The position numbers and the translations under genes are program-made. 64,000 nt of DNA from Acanthococcus lagerstroemiae (lineage: Eukaryota > Arthropoda > Insecta > Hemiptera > Eriococcidae), in assembly GCA_031841125.1 (NCBI GenBank), contig CM063108.1, positions 24,975,399-25,039,398 of the forward strand. The letters are read 5' to 3'. Positions 1 to 11,348 of this stretch are shown one piece after another; position 1 is the first letter of the stretch, and the number at the start of each line of letters is the position of its first letter. The notes under the pieces are model-generated. The model had not been told where the DNA came from and did no database searches. It was given only the letters and a program-made list of their open reading frames with translations.

Positions 1-1855
1 GTGTAAACGGAGAATTTTTTCTGTGTAGCTGCCATAATAGCTGATGGCAACTTTGAGTCAAAGCCACTGAAGAGACACAGAGCCAGTGTGAGGCACAAGG
101 CTGACCAAGGAATGACAACTGAAGCGATTGATTCTCACCACTGAAGCTAGCCAAGTCACTGTAGTGGTAACTGAAGGCATAGGTAAACAAGGAATAACGA
201 CCAAATGGCGATACTAAAGGTAGACAAGGTGGTACAGGGGCAACTAAAGACGAACACAAGCGATGGCAACTGATAAGACTTTTCCGGACTTGATTGAGAT
301 CCTTCGAAAATCGTTTAGCCTGATCCCTAATCTGAAATCTCCTAATCCTTTATTAAACTCGATTATAACAACCTTTCAGACTCGTTCAAAATCCTGTTGA
401 CAAAGATTCGTGCGGACCTCCAGACTTGATTAAGACTTTATGAATTACTTATCCGGTCTTGAAACCTTCAACTATGTTTTAGGATTAACACACTTCCAAA
501 TTTGTTCTAAACCTTTGGAGACTCCTTTCAGTCTCAGACCGCCGAAGACGTGCAAGGCAGTACATGGCAATTGGATAGCTTGGATAGCTTGGACAGTTGA
601 TAGGTTAATGAGGTAATTCATCGTTTCCGAGCGTCAATTGAAGAACTACTTTGGAGGGAGACGGGAGAGGTTCAGCCCTTTAGTTCTCTTCTATCTCTAC
701 TTCTGGTTTTCTGCCAGATGTAAGTCCAGAATTACGAGGGAAAATATGGATGGAAATTCGAATCCATTGTAAGGCTTTTCTAGCCACAAGAAATGTCCGA
801 TTTTAATGCCCCAACATAATCACAATACGAAGCTTGACGGAGTCGGAATTTGTCTCCTGGTGTTCTAGATATTTTATAGTTTGGTTACTATAATAACATC
901 CTGTGTAATAATACAGTTTCTTCTGTCTACTTAAAGTTACTACTTCTTGTTGTGCCCTTCAGCTTTAGACTGCGGTTTTATTACAGTCCTTTGCCCTCGA
1001 ACGACTCGAATTCATTCGAGCTCGTGTCCAGATGAGAAAAAATTAATACGAGTTTATTACAAAAGAAGAATCTTATCTCGAATTGAGTGAAAAACGTTTC
1101 GGATGTAAGATGTATCAGATAAATCGGTATACGCCGAATGGCTTCGTCATTTTTCACGGACAATAAAAATTTCTTGTACGCAATTACGTCCAGCGTTTCG
1201 TTACTTTTACGGCCGAGCGACGAAGGTGCTTTTTCTGAATCGCGAGTCCATCACGTAAACGCTTCTCCTTTTTCGTTAATTAAACTTTTGGTCGTGAAAT
1301 CGAACACGTGACTCGTATTATGCCAGCAGAACGAGGTGCGGCCGAAGTTGACTCGTGGTCGTGCCCTCTTTTTCGGGTTGTCGGTGGGTAAGTTCTAAGT
1401 TGGCACAGAGAGGCGGCGGTGGCAGCAGCGTCGGTCGGCCAGCAATCAGCCCCAGCAGACATTTATACCCGTTTTCGGAAACAAAGCCACGACTTCTGTC
1501 GTAATTTCTCGGGCACCGTTCGCGCTCGTTAGAACGTAATTCGATTATAATTTTCTGCTCGTTTTTCTTCCATTTCCATCTCTCGCACCCACTTTTGCCG
1601 CTGAAGCGGGCCAGGTATTTATATCTCCCAATTATACGTCAAGCCTTCCATCCTCTCGCGCCCGCGCCGTTTTCTTTTCATGTAGCCTTTCACGCACCCT
1701 GCAGAAGTTCTGCCCGAACGTTGGTTTATAGTTCGAGTGAGAAGATTTCGTCCGCAAGTTGATACACAGTAGGGTGAACTCGTGCGAAAATCGAGGCCTC
1801 TTTTGGCCCGAGCCGATTCTTCGACCAGTGTTGTGAGAGCTGAAAGCAACATAAC
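1..1855. other. Non-coding region, no gene seen
   Basis: I see no convincing coding sequence here; all frames are short and lack domains. Positions about 1-250 contain loosely repeated phrases around 'aactgaagc' and 'gtaact', suggesting an old degenerate repeat. From about 1,180 to 1,500 the base composition becomes CpG-richer, with a TTAATTAA-type homeodomain core near 1,277 and a CACGTG E-box near 1,304, which would suit a cis-regulatory segment. That role is inference only. Confidence 0.5.
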
Positions 1856-3330
1856 ATAACATGAATGTAAACAGCCTTTATTTATTATACCTACGACTAC
1901 TACATGTGTTTCTTAAGTTTAATGCGCCCAAGATTGGGCATGGGCCTCCCCTACCCGCTTCCATCACACCCTGTCCAGAGCATTCCTTTTCCACGCTGTA
2001 CCCCCTTTGCTTACGATTTCGTTTCACCTTCCTTTTCCTGTCCCTGGGGGCCCATTCCAAGACCCTTTTGCCCCACCTCCCTTCTGACTACGCTGCCGGC
2101 ATACTCCATATTTAGCTTTTTAACCGCGAAACGACAATCATTCATTTTTGTTCTGGCTCTAACTTCTGTGTTTCTAGTCTTGTCTGACGTTTTGGCGCCG
2201 ACCATTGATTTTTCTATCGCTATTTGTGTTCTCGTCAGCCTTAATAGTTACCCCTCCGTGATCGCCCACGTTTGCGCTCCGTAGGCGAAACCCGGAAGTA
2301 TGCAACTCTCGAAGATTTTCTTCTTTAGATTTATTGACATTTTGCCTTTGAAGATTCTTCTTAGGCTCCAGTAGCTTTTCCACGCATTCGTTCTCCTTCT
2401 GCGTATTCCTTTGTTAAGACTGTTTTCAAACAAGACTGTTTGACCCGGATATATTGCCTCCTCCGCTTTTGCTATTTTTGAGCCTTCCATTACCAACTGT
2501 GGGTCCTCGCTCTGGTTTGAGATGAGCACTGTTTGGTTTATGTTGATGTACAAACCTGCATTTTTACTTTTATTGCATAGTTCATTTGCCATGATTTGGA
2601 GATCTTCCGCGTTTTGTGAAGTGAGTGCCACGTCGTCTGCAAAGCGAAGATCGTTTAACCATTTGCCGTCTACCTTGATGCCTCTCTCCTCCCAGTTTAG
2701 TTCCCGAAATATTTCTTCCAGGACGTTACTCTATAGATTCGGGGAGAGTGGATCGCCCTGTTTTACTCCCTTTTTTATGCTGAATTTCGGGCCCCGTTTT
2801 GTCCCGTCTAACCCTCCCCTCCGTGTTTTCGTACATATTTCTCAATACTTTTATAATCTTAGAGGATATGCCTTGCCTTGATAGCGCTTTTCGTAGGTAA
2901 TTAGTATACTGAATCGAAAGCTTTTTGGAAATCTATGAATAGTGTAAATAAGGTGATGTTGTGTATTCATTGCTTGTTTCTATTAGTTGATTGATAATGA
3001 AGATTTGGTCTATTGTCATTCTGCCATTTCTAAAGCCCGCTTGTTCTTGACTGTGCGACCAGTCCAACTGATTGTACATTCTGTTTTTTAGAATTTTTGC
3101 GAAAATTTTCAAGATATTATATGTTAGGCTGATAGGGCGATAGTTGCTGATATCGTTTTTATCTCCTTTTCTGAAGAAGATGATCTCTGAGAGGCGCCAT
3201 TGATCTGGGATTGTTTCTTTTTCCATGATATTATTGAACATTTTGGCGAGTGGAGGGGTAATTTCGTCCGCAAATAGTTTCAAAAATCTGTTTTCGATTC
3301 CGTCGCTTCCGGTTGCCAGCAAAGAGGACT
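1856..3330 (-). pseudogene. RTE-clade LINE, broken reverse transcriptase and 3' end
   Basis: On the minus strand this reads as the reverse transcriptase and C-terminal part of an RTE-type non-LTR retrotransposon, which copies its own RNA into chromosomal DNA. Seen directly, in order: a 'GSDGI..RFLKLF' start near 3,305, 'NYRPISLT' and 'QEQAGFRNG' (about 3,150-3,030), 'KQGDPLSP' (about 2,765-2,745), the catalytic 'LRFADDVAL' box near 2,640, and a C-terminal 'DYAGHVAR'-type block degenerated to 'EYAGSVVRRE' near 2,100. The end, about 1,990-1,856, matches two other copies in this window (11.7 and 50.1 kb) in the '(a)tgggcgcattaa' stop-codon region, then an AT-rich tail. At least one in-frame stop follows the QGDPLSP box and frames shift, so it is dead. 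The clade call rests on motif likeness; the 5' part including endonuclease is missing. Confidence 0.8.
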
Positions 3331-3815
3331 CGAATTCACGCCCTCGTGTGTGTCCCTTGGTCCGGTGAAGCAGAAGTGGCCGCATGTAGCTGTAACCGAT
3401 CAGTCTGACGATTTGCTTCCTTTTGGGTTGGGAGGATTGTGATGGCAGAGGAGCTTGATCCTTTGTTGACGAAGTCGATACTTTTACATGCTCGGGAATT
3501 GGAATGACGGCGACTTTTAAACTGATACAGCGGCTTGGATTTTCACGAATGCAATTGTGAAGTTCTTCTTTGGAAGGACACTGCACTAGCTTCCTCTCTA
3601 TTCTTCCTCTTCCTCCTCTTCCTCAATAAGTGGTGCTCATTTCGAGGTTGGAGGTCTTCGTTAGTTTCTTTATGGGTGTCTACTCGAAAGACCTGGAGTT
3701 GGGCTGTTTGACCGTAACCTTTACGAGCATTGGCTACATCAGGAATGCCAGAAAGGCAAGGATGAGAAGAGCCTCTCCGGCTCTCCTCCATCTCCAAATA
3801 AGAATCGACAGATGA
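3331..3815 (-). pseudogene. Unidentified frame running into the LINE fragment
   Basis: Upstream of the reverse transcriptase on the minus strand, an open frame continues without a stop through the junction near 3,320, giving a 217-codon frame whose first 85-95 residues are not reverse transcriptase. It includes 'PSKEELHNCIRENPSR' and a Ser/Pro/Gln-rich stretch followed by 'KRKQIVRLIGYS'. Upstream, in another frame, lies a charged run 'LRKRRKRKNREE' within an 84-codon frame ending at 3,543. I do not recognise the protein. It may be a frameshifted remnant of a different mobile element or host transcript into which the truncated LINE inserted, or chance. No membrane segment or signal peptide is visible. 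Confidence 0.3.
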
Positions 3816-3971
3816 CAGTAGTGAAACGTTAGCCTTGTTTTCTTTTTTGGCTATTGACAGCTGAAATATTGTTGCTGACGGAATTTACAAATCCCTCCCT
3901 CCTCCCCCCCCGGTAAAAATCACTCGTGAGTATTGAAATCTGCCATTTTCCATCGTTTGGTGCCCGACGAT

Positions 3972-4816
3972 CAGGGATGCGCAAAATTCGGGAACTCCAA
4001 GATTTAAATCCAAAATCCAAAATCTTGGTAAAAAAGGATTTAAATTCGAGGTCTCAAATCCATTTTAGAAAAGAATTTCAAACCCAAAATCCAATAATCT
4101 GAATTTTGACTTTTTCAGTAACTCAGCAGTAAGCACCCACGCAATCTTTAATCTGCCATTGGCTGAGGACGTTCGCATACAACTTCTGATGTCTGTAGCC
4201 AGGGCTGCTTAGCTAAGCCAAAGCTTTTAGCCGTTAGCCCTTAGTCGATCTATTTTGGCCCAAAATTAGCTAGTCATCAGCTGACTAATGAGACCACGTT
4301 AGTTGTTAGCTGTTAGCCGAAGCCAATCGTTTGGAAACGTTAGCTTTCAGCTAAGTTTATAGCCCTTCCGATTGGCTGAGCCAGCCCTGCCTGTAACTCA
4401 GAGCTAAAATGCTAATATTATCAGTGAAGGATAGACATTTTTAGGACTTTGCGTTCAGCTTGCTAACTTCTTACTTACTAAATATGACCAAATGAGCTTC
4501 CTTCGCATTCGCAGAATACGACAACAAAAAGGATGTAAAACTATCACTACCTATGTAAGGTTTGCTTCTCACGATATCAGGAACTTAATGGTAAACTGTT
4601 AAAATTGATGAAATGAGGATTCTTAGAGTGTTTGCCGCAGCGCAGCGCTGCAAGCATCCTATTTTTGGATTTGGATTTTAATTATTTTTGGAATCTTCAA
4701 AGTGCAAATCCTTTGCTAATAATTAGGAGTTGAATCCAAAATCCTTTTTGAAAAAGGATTTGAAATCCAAAATTAGGATTTAAAATCCCTGAGGATTTAA
4801 ATCCTGCCCAACCCTG
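3972..4816. mobile_element. hAT-like non-autonomous transposon, 845 bp, 8-bp TSD
   Basis: The element starts 'cagggatgcgcaaaat' and ends 'ttgcccaaccctg'-like ('gcccaaccctg'), short imperfect inverted repeats of the CAGGG type used by hAT elements. It is flanked by an exact 8-bp direct repeat 'ccgacgat' at 3,964-3,971 and 4,817-4,824, the duplication length expected for hAT. Both ends hold many copies of 'gga-ttt(a)aaatcc' in both orientations, like the subterminal repeats hAT transposases bind. No transposase frame is left. It lies inside the foldback MITE and itself contains the 190-bp element at 4,200. Confidence 0.8.
4200..4389. mobile_element. Small hAT-like MITE nested in the 845-bp element
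   Basis: Ends are 'cagggctgcttagctaagcc' and, reversed, 'cagggctggctcagcca', so it has CAGGG inverted ends. Flanks 'tctgtagc' (4,192-4,199) and 'cctgtaac' (4,390-4,397) match in 6 of 8 bases, consistent with an aged 8-bp target duplication. The interior is full of TTAGC/GCTAA motifs in both orientations. No coding capacity. Confidence 0.65.
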
Positions 4817-4935
4817 CCGACGATTCACAGTTTACTACGCGGAACGTGCCGCGTATCGAATTGTGAATCATCGAGCGCCAAACGACGGAAAATGGCGGAT
4901 GTTAGTACCCTAGTGATTCCGTGTCCTCTACTCTG

Positions 4936-5373
4936 GGTTGGTCTGTGGTTGAGTGGTGAACGTGCCCGCTTCGAAATCCGTGCGTCTCGGGTTCGAGTCC
5001 CCCCCCCCCCCACTTATGTCCTAGCACCTGGCGAACGGAGCGACTATAGTACCAATCAAGGTGGAAGATAGTGCGCCTTGTAACTCCGCCAGTTCGACTG
5101 AACAGAGGCATTACACTTGCATGTTACCACCAGATCAGAATGATTTGGTACTGTGCCTGTGTACGTCTTAGACAGCTTATTCGACATTGTGAAGAGTGTG
5201 TTGCTAGTGAGCGAACTGCGACTGCATACTCTGCGGCACAGAGAAGGAAAACGTTAACGCAATAAACTGTGAGGAAAATAATGGCAAACTACCCGGATTA
5301 ACCGTTCCGAGAAGATCGCTCGTCAGAAACTGCGATCCGCCTATCCGGCTATGGACCCTGCGCTTTGACAAAG
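4936..5373 (+). mobile_element. tRNA-derived SINE, copy 1 (near full length)
   Basis: The head looks like a tRNA gene: an A-box region 'gtggttgagtggtgaa' (4,945-4,960) and a B box 'gggttcgagtcc' (4,989-5,000) at normal spacing, as needed for RNA polymerase III. A 14-base C run replaces the end of the T arm. The body is shared with copies at 18.8, 26.3 and 45.3 kb: 'gttaccaccagatcagaa', 'gattyggtactgtg', 'gcacagagaaggaaaac', 'cgctcgtcagaaac', and an ending like 'cctgaagaaga'. SINEs carry no protein and are copied by a partner LINE. The head starts just after the right end of the foldback MITE. Confidence 0.85.
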
Positions 5374-6835
5374 AGTACCTCCGGCCACCATTCATGGCTT
5401 ATTAACTTATGAATTTTGAAAGCCACTGGCACCGAGTTCTTGGTGTCGTGCCAAGAGGCAGACACTTCCTCCAGAACTTCCGTTAGTTGTTCCAACCGCC
5501 CTTATTTAGCAGAATCTAATCGTCCATTGGCAAACTCGTCGAAGCAAAGACCTTTTTCTTCCCCGCTGTTTGACGTGTTGATTTCTAAATTGTTTTTGAT
5601 GCTCTTTGTCGGTCTCAAAATCGAACATCCTCCCTTGGGAATAGGACTTTCCCCTGTTGTAGTAAAAAGTAATGTCAGTACATTTCTGCTGATTGCTTTC
5701 GATAACGAACGTTCACTGCTCGAGGGTGTCCGATGTTGGGATGGTCACATTGGTACGTTCTGTAAGTGGCTGTACTGGCTCTGCTGGATTAATCCATTCA
5801 TACTAAAACGGGGCTACGTTAGCACATTTTCTGCCCTTATTTTTTAATGTAATATTTTTTCGCTAAAACGCGAGTAATAAAAAATTTTATTCGTTACACC
5901 CCGGCGTTGTTATTCGTGTAATTTCGCGGCGAAGTCAAGTCTTCGCGTATTCCGCGACTGGATGGCTGAGCACGCCAGTAAATGATGCTTTTTATACCAC
6001 CGGGTTAATATCGACATCAGTGGGGGTATTAAAATACATCGCATTTTGCGATGTAGGTCTACTTGAATTATGTAAACTTTACGACTGGAGGCCGCGAGTC
6101 ATTTATTTAGGCGCAGTCGAGTGCCGACGAACTAGCGTTACCGTTTGGAAATTACCCGGTGTGGTTAATTATAGTACAGGAGTCGGTGGTTGTGCCTCTG
6201 CAGGACTAAGACGAGGATTATGGGCAGGATTCGCCCGTGTAATGTGGGTTGAGTCTACGAGCCGATGTTTGGCGGAGTAGCACTGGGGCAGTGCGAATTG
6301 AGTAGGCTTTAAGATCGGGGAAACTTGGAGTAGCAGACCAGAGTCGGAGAATGGGGAAATATTCGGAAACGCTCAGTGACACTGTAGTCGTCTTTGTAAA
6401 GATATACTGATGTATACCTGCGTAGGATTTGCTGAATTTCAAGCTGTCAGCAAGCCATTCTGGGCTACATTCGCAGAGTCTTCAACAAGCGTTGTCGAGA
6501 GGATTGTGTTCTGTAGACGCTGTGTGCAGCTTAAAATGCCCACAGGCTTCACTTTGTTACTGTCGACTATTCACTCTTTTTGTTTTCTATAAGATTGACT
6601 TACTTTTTGATGGGCGACCAGTATTGAGACCTATTTCAAAGAGAAAATAGATGTAGACCCATCAGTGGATTTAGGACCTCTTTAACGACAGATCCTTAGT
6701 TTTTGGGGCAATTCTGAAAGCTCCCAATTGCGAGGGAGTGTAGTTCTGATATTTTACGGATTTGAAGGTTCACAAATTCGAGGGCTTACATAAAGTTCAC
6801 AGTTCTTAGGTTTCGCAGTTTTTGAGCATCGCAAC
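5374..6835. other. No gene recognised
   Basis: The longest open stretch (5,416-5,847, 143 codons, plus) has no domain or ATG context I trust and is probably chance. No repeats shared with other parts of the window were noticed. Function unknown. Confidence 0.5.
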
Positions 6836-7066
6836 ATAGCTTTCAACTGAAAATAACCATAGTCAGTTTTGAAATTTCAATTTTGTCGACAGATAGCGCT
6901 ATAAGTTCACTTCGGCTAGGTGAACTGTCAACGTGAGCTTGCCGGTAGATGTTACCTTGTTCAAATTCACTGTTATGTTGGAGCATAATGGCTGTGGATG
7001 CAGCGCTGTCTGTCTACAAAGTCGGAATTTCAAAACTGACTATGGTTGTTTTTCGCATGAGCTTTT
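6836..7066. mobile_element. Foldback MITE, about 230 bp
   Basis: The left arm 6,849-6,900 and right arm 7,002-7,053 are 52-bp inverted repeats with few mismatches, both containing 'aaccatagtcagttttgaaa' (as 'tttcaaaactgactatggtt' on the right) and 'agcgctgtctgtctac'. The match continues outward more weakly through 'tagctttca' / 'atgagctttt'. About 100 bp separate the arms. No coding capacity; superfamily not determined. Confidence 0.75.
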
Positions 7067-8235
7067 CAATTTTCAGAATACAGACGACGCATTCACCACA
7101 GCCAGGTCACCTAATTATTAGGGGCAGATAGATCGCATGGTTGAGAATTCATGTGAACAACCCTACCTTGCCAAGGCACTCTCCAACCTGCGGAGTGCCA
7201 TGCTGCCCTGGACCGGTAGTCAAAATCGGCTCATTATTCAAACACAGCTAACTCACCATCTATGAATCTGATTCTTGGGGGGTTTTCTTTTTTCTTTTCT
7301 TTTTATTGTTATTAAGTTTGTTAGATTCTGTTCTTTAGCGTATTGTTATTTATTCGGAATATCACGTGCCACAAATAACGATTTGAGTAACTGTACTCTT
7401 TACATCTGTATAAAGGAACGCAAGAGTGGAAAAAATGTGTGCCGGGCCTGTACGGAAAGAGATGCAACTTCGGTTCTCAGAGCGGTGTACTTAAAGGCTA
7501 TCAAGAGATCTTGTCACTTTTCGATACATTTTCTGTTATTTCAAGAAGCCTGTTGAAAAATCCCAGGATTCTTCGTAAGAAATCTTGAGACAAAATTTTT
7601 GCCTTTTCTATGTTGTTCAACAATAAAATGGTTGCTGATTCATCACGTTTGTTGTTTTACCCCCTTCGCACTCAATTCTGTTGACGATCCTAAAGATTTA
7701 CTTTTTTCCCCTTTCTCTTCCTTCACTTTTGTTCTTGAATACTGTGAAGAAGAGATAAGAAAATTTCATTAAATTTTGATGCCACTAAGGACCTTTTTCT
7801 TGTGACAGGTCTCAGATATATTTTACCTTTCCACTGCTGTGTAAAATCTAAGTGCTTACTGCTCCCATAAGGCGATAAATTTTCCAGTTCCAAATTTTGG
7901 AAGTGAAAAATTTGAAGAAGCAATTCACTTATTTTAATCTAAATTCTTGAGAACTCTTGACATTTTCTTAAAAATCTTGAGATATTGAAAAAAACTTCAA
8001 AATCCTGAGATCTCAAGGTTTATCTTGAGGTTGGCAGCAGTGTCTATTCAGCCTCTGTACGAAGATGTTCGAAAAGCCTGGGTTAGGGTGGCCGTTATTC
8101 TAGACTATCGGGATTCCCTCCTCGCTCCCCAAATCAGTTTCCATAAAATGAAATCATGCCACGTTTCAGGTCAATCAGAAGAGAGGAACCCGTGCCACAA
8201 GTCCACTTCCCTTTCTATGAGAAAAATTCATGGAG
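7067..8235. other. AT-rich non-coding DNA
   Basis: No supported gene, RNA or repeat. It contains homopolymer-rich AT tracts, for example around 7,280-7,310 and 7,960-8,010. Nothing else seen. Confidence 0.5.
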
Positions 8236-8466
8236 GAGAGTTGCCACTTTCTGAAAAGCCGGGAGAAGTCAGGGAATTTTGTCAGTTTGGAAACACTCAC
8301 AATCTTCATAGTAATCAATTAATATTAAATTTGATCTCAAATAGTAAGTATTGTCCAAGTGTGTACAATGCTAGCTGGATAATGTCCTGGAAAATTTGGA
8401 AAATTGGTCCGGAAAACCGGGAAGAGTCAGGGAAAATTGTTCTTGAAAAAAAAAGTAGCCACCCTG
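8236..8466. mobile_element. hAT-like 'gttgccac' MITE, short diverged copy
   Basis: The left end 'gagttgccactttctgaaaa' and right end 'aaaagtagccaccctg' are inverted versions of one another, and both arms hold 'gtcagggaattt' / 'gtcagggaaaatt' with 'aaaaccggga'. The same organisation appears at 40,099-40,499 and, with longer content, at 47,977-49,811. No coding capacity; open frames across it are by-products of the repeat. Confidence 0.7.
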
Positions 8467-8639
8467 CTGAGTTTGAGTTTTGATTTTTTTTTTCCCCAAG
8501 AAAAAATAGTTCTCTCGACCGCTAAATTTGTTAGAAGTTCGCACCCTTAGTTTTCAACTGATCGTTTGACACAGTAATTATCTGGGATGCTGAGTCAAGA
8601 GGTGGTTCTAAAATGAGTGAACGTAGGGTTGAAAAAATG

Positions 8640-9105
8640 TTATTCGAGATAGGAGTCGATTTCTAGATCTTCGAGGTCACTGACTTCGATTTCGGGGGTA
8701 ATCTTTCGATTCGGCTCCCCGACGTGCCACCAAAACGAGGCGGAGACCAAATAATATTTTCTTGTGATGGTATTCGATTTATAAGTTCTTGAGATCGCTG
8801 AACTCGAACTGGGTCTCATTTTTAAATTCAACCACTCGAGGTGCTACTATATGGAATCTAACGGTGAAAAATAGTGGTCAACTTCTCAAAATAGCGTTCG
8901 ATTTGTTCCTTTTGGTGACACCCTGAGGAGAAGGAGTTATTAAATCAGAAATAAACCCTATAAATCGAATACCATTGAAAGAGAAAACAAACAGTATTTG
9001 ATTTTAGCCCCGTGGTAGCACACCAGGAGGTCAGATCGAAAAATTACCCCAAAAATCAAATTCAACGACCTCGAAATCCTACACACCGACTCTTACTTGA
9101 ACTAT
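8640..9105. repeat. Dispersed repeat shared with 49.06-49.47 kb
   Basis: The segment around 9,010-9,090 ('caccaggaggtcagatc', 'aaaattacccc', 'gacctcgaaatcctac') recurs at about 49,388-49,465 ('caccaggaggaacggg', 'aaaattacccct', 'gacctcgaaaccctat'). The preceding 370 bp also repeat 'attcgatttt' and 'gaggtcgctga'-like phrases in both orientations. Probably an unclassified, aged transposon; no coding capacity. Confidence 0.55.
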
Positions 9106-9117
9106 GCAACCCGGGAT

Positions 9118-9545
9118 ACTTCTAAATCGACACATCATAGTCAATAAGCAGTAAAATTACGAGTGATCCCCAAATTTTGTTGCCTCGGGTTATCTTCAAA
9201 GTCAAGTTTCGAGAAAATGGATGAAAAATTTGGACACATCGATCCTAAATGCCAATCAACTAATATAATGTGGTCGATAAACTGTAAAATTTCAGATGAT
9301 CCCCAAACTTATGGCCCCAGGAGCTTCAAAATAAAGTTACACTAAAATGTATGAAAAATTTAGACTTGGCAATCTGAAATGCCGCTGAATTGATACGTCA
9401 TAGTCAAGTAGTGAAATTTCAGTCTATCTCCAAATTGTGGTTCGAAGGGGGGAGGAGGGTTAAAGTACAGTTATGTGAAAATTATGAAAAATTCGGACTT
9501 GGTGACCAAAGATACTTATGAATTAATGTATCATAAGTCTATTTG
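9118..9545. repeat. Diverged tandem repeat, period about 130 bp, ~3 copies
   Basis: Three successive blocks each contain 'atgaaaaatt(t/c)(g/a)ga' (near 9,218, 9,348 and 9,483), then a 'gaaatgccg'-like phrase, then 'cgtcatagtcaagtagt(a)aaattt' and 'gat(c/c)cccaaa(t/c)ttttgg'-like phrases. Spacing is about 130-135 bp. The copies have drifted considerably. No coding function. Confidence 0.6.
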
Positions 9546-9697
9546 ACGATACCCCTTAGTTGTGGCTTCTGGGAGGCTTGACTTCAGAAGAAAGGTTTCT
9601 GCCACTTTTCCTATGTTCAGCATTCCGTTTTGATTCGATTTAGCTCGAAAATGGTATAGTCCTCCCATATTCTTGTTCTGTCCCACTGTGCATGGCA

Positions 9698-9748
9698 AGG
9701 ATACGAGACGGGCTCGATACCACTCAGCTACAGAGCGACCCCGATTCA
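9698..9748 (-). repeat. Truncated tRNA-like SINE head
   Basis: On the minus strand, 'ctctgtagctgagtggtatc' is a good RNA polymerase III A box (TRGCNNAGYNGG) and is followed by 'gagcccgtctcgtatccttg', close to the SINE heads at 4.9, 19.1 and 45.3 kb. The B box is missing: the sequence changes to an unrelated 'catgcacagtgggacag'. Either a truncated SINE or a chance A box. Confidence 0.35.
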
Positions 9749-11019
9749 CAAATTATTACTTCTGAATTTTGGCGTCACCTTTTCGCCACCTTGACGAATC
9801 GGTCAATTGGATTTAAAGTCATTGCCGAAGACATTGGTATATATTGTGGGCTGACTCAGTGGTAACTGGAAGGGGAACTTTCAGCCCTCTATCGTTTGTG
9901 GCCGTGATGAGACTAAACCACCGCCACGCTGCCCTGCTCCGGTCCCACATAGAGAGAGCACCATAACCCGGATTACGCGAACCCGCCGTTTTCACATTTT
10001 CATTCACCGTGCAACCTCGATCTTCTACGCGGGGAGCCTCGATCGTTGCCCGCGAGAGGCGTTCCCTCGTCAACGGGAAAAATGATGATAAAAAGGGCGA
10101 CTTGGCACATATTTGGGTTTATCCGAGATACATTCACGCTGGAGGTACTGCTTGTTTTATCAACCGATCGGCCGGCTGACTGGCTTTTCGAACGCTCGTT
10201 CGCGCCTTTCCAAAATGCCATCCATGTGCGGACTCGTCGCGCGGCAAGCACCCTTAATATATGTGTTCGGCCTGCGAGCACGAACACGACGCCGCGCCGG
10301 GGCCGCCTTACAAACGCTTAAGTATTCCGCGTCGCTCGTCGAGCATGCCGCGATAAACACGAATTAAGGACGGCGTGCGTGGATTCTAAAGTGAGAGTGC
10401 GACAATGTGAGAGACAGCGAGAAAGAAAAGAGAGTTATATCGGCTCGTCGAAGAAATCGTTTACTATTAATACTCGGCGGCGCAGCTTAAAGCCTCGCAG
10501 GCTGTATTCTAATATGCGGCACGGTTAGCGACTTGGTGGTACTCGGAGGAGGGCTGGTGATGGCGGGACGAAAACGTATACTATACTCTCACTAATAAGG
10601 GTAACGTGTACGAACTTATTCGAATACCCGGCGTATCGAGAGGAACGAAAGGCGAAAAAGAAGCGACACGGCGTGGCGATGAAAACTCGCCAGCATCGCG
10701 CCGCTTTCGCACATATAATACATGTATTTATAATGTACAAGCTCTAAGGCGTCGCGAACACGCGGAGGAAGCAAACCGTGTAAATTCAATCCGCGTAATT
10801 CCTCTGGGGACAGACGTACAATGTCGACAGAAACCCACGTATGTATTTAGAGAAAAGAGAGAAAGATACGAAGTTCAAAAACGTCGCACACGGTTTATTC
10901 TTTTCCGGCTCCTCTGCGCGAGTGTACCAAGGAGCGGGCACACGAATCATCCCATTCGTCTCTTCTCCAGGTGGATAATATGCAGCCCAACATAGGTGTG
11001 TGATACGGTCTTCCATGTG
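9749..11019. other. CpG-richer unique region, candidate regulatory DNA
   Basis: No coding sequence with recognisable domains. From about 10,000 to 10,860 CpG is frequent and repeats are absent, unlike the AT-rich flanks. Frames of 60-130 codons overlap on both strands, which is what a GC-rich non-coding stretch produces. Could hold an enhancer, a promoter or untranslated exon; not decidable from sequence alone. Confidence 0.4.
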
Positions 11020-11348
11020 CAGGGTGTTTCACAACCTTGTTGAATATTTGAAGGGATCATAGCGGCATGAAAGTTCAGAAGTGTAACATAGGTTGCGTAT
11101 ACATATCGTGTAAGGGGCTGGATATACATATGTAGACGCGATAAAGAGGCAAACGCATTTTTACTTAATGGTTGAGTTAGACATTAGTTATCTTGGGTTC
11201 TAGAATAGATAGGTGCATGGTTCTTGCTCTGTTTTGAGAAGTACAGGGTGACTCAGACAAAAGATGACCTAGTTTGTTTCCCTAAGAAAAACTCTTCGCT
11301 ACGTTCCTGAGTGAGAAAGATGGAATAAAGTATACTAGGGTGAAGAAT

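Larger units (their letters stand above)
3915..4919. mobile_element. Foldback MITE split by a nested insertion
   Basis: The left part (about 3,915-3,971) and right part (4,825-4,919) are reverse complements: both carry 'aatcact', 'tgccattttcc' / 'ggaaaatggcgg', and 'cgtttgg(t/c)gc' / 'gcgccaaacg'. Removing the insertion between them leaves a near-perfect hairpin of about 150 bp centred on 'ctacgcggaacgtgccgcgt'. The centre resembles the hairpins at 23.7 and 34.6 kb. No coding capacity. The superfamily and its own target duplication are not clear. Confidence 0.7.

Noticed and set aside
5416..5847. 143-codon open frame on the plus strand
   Set aside because: No ATG at its start, no domain, ordinary composition; a frame of this length is expected by chance in 64 kb.
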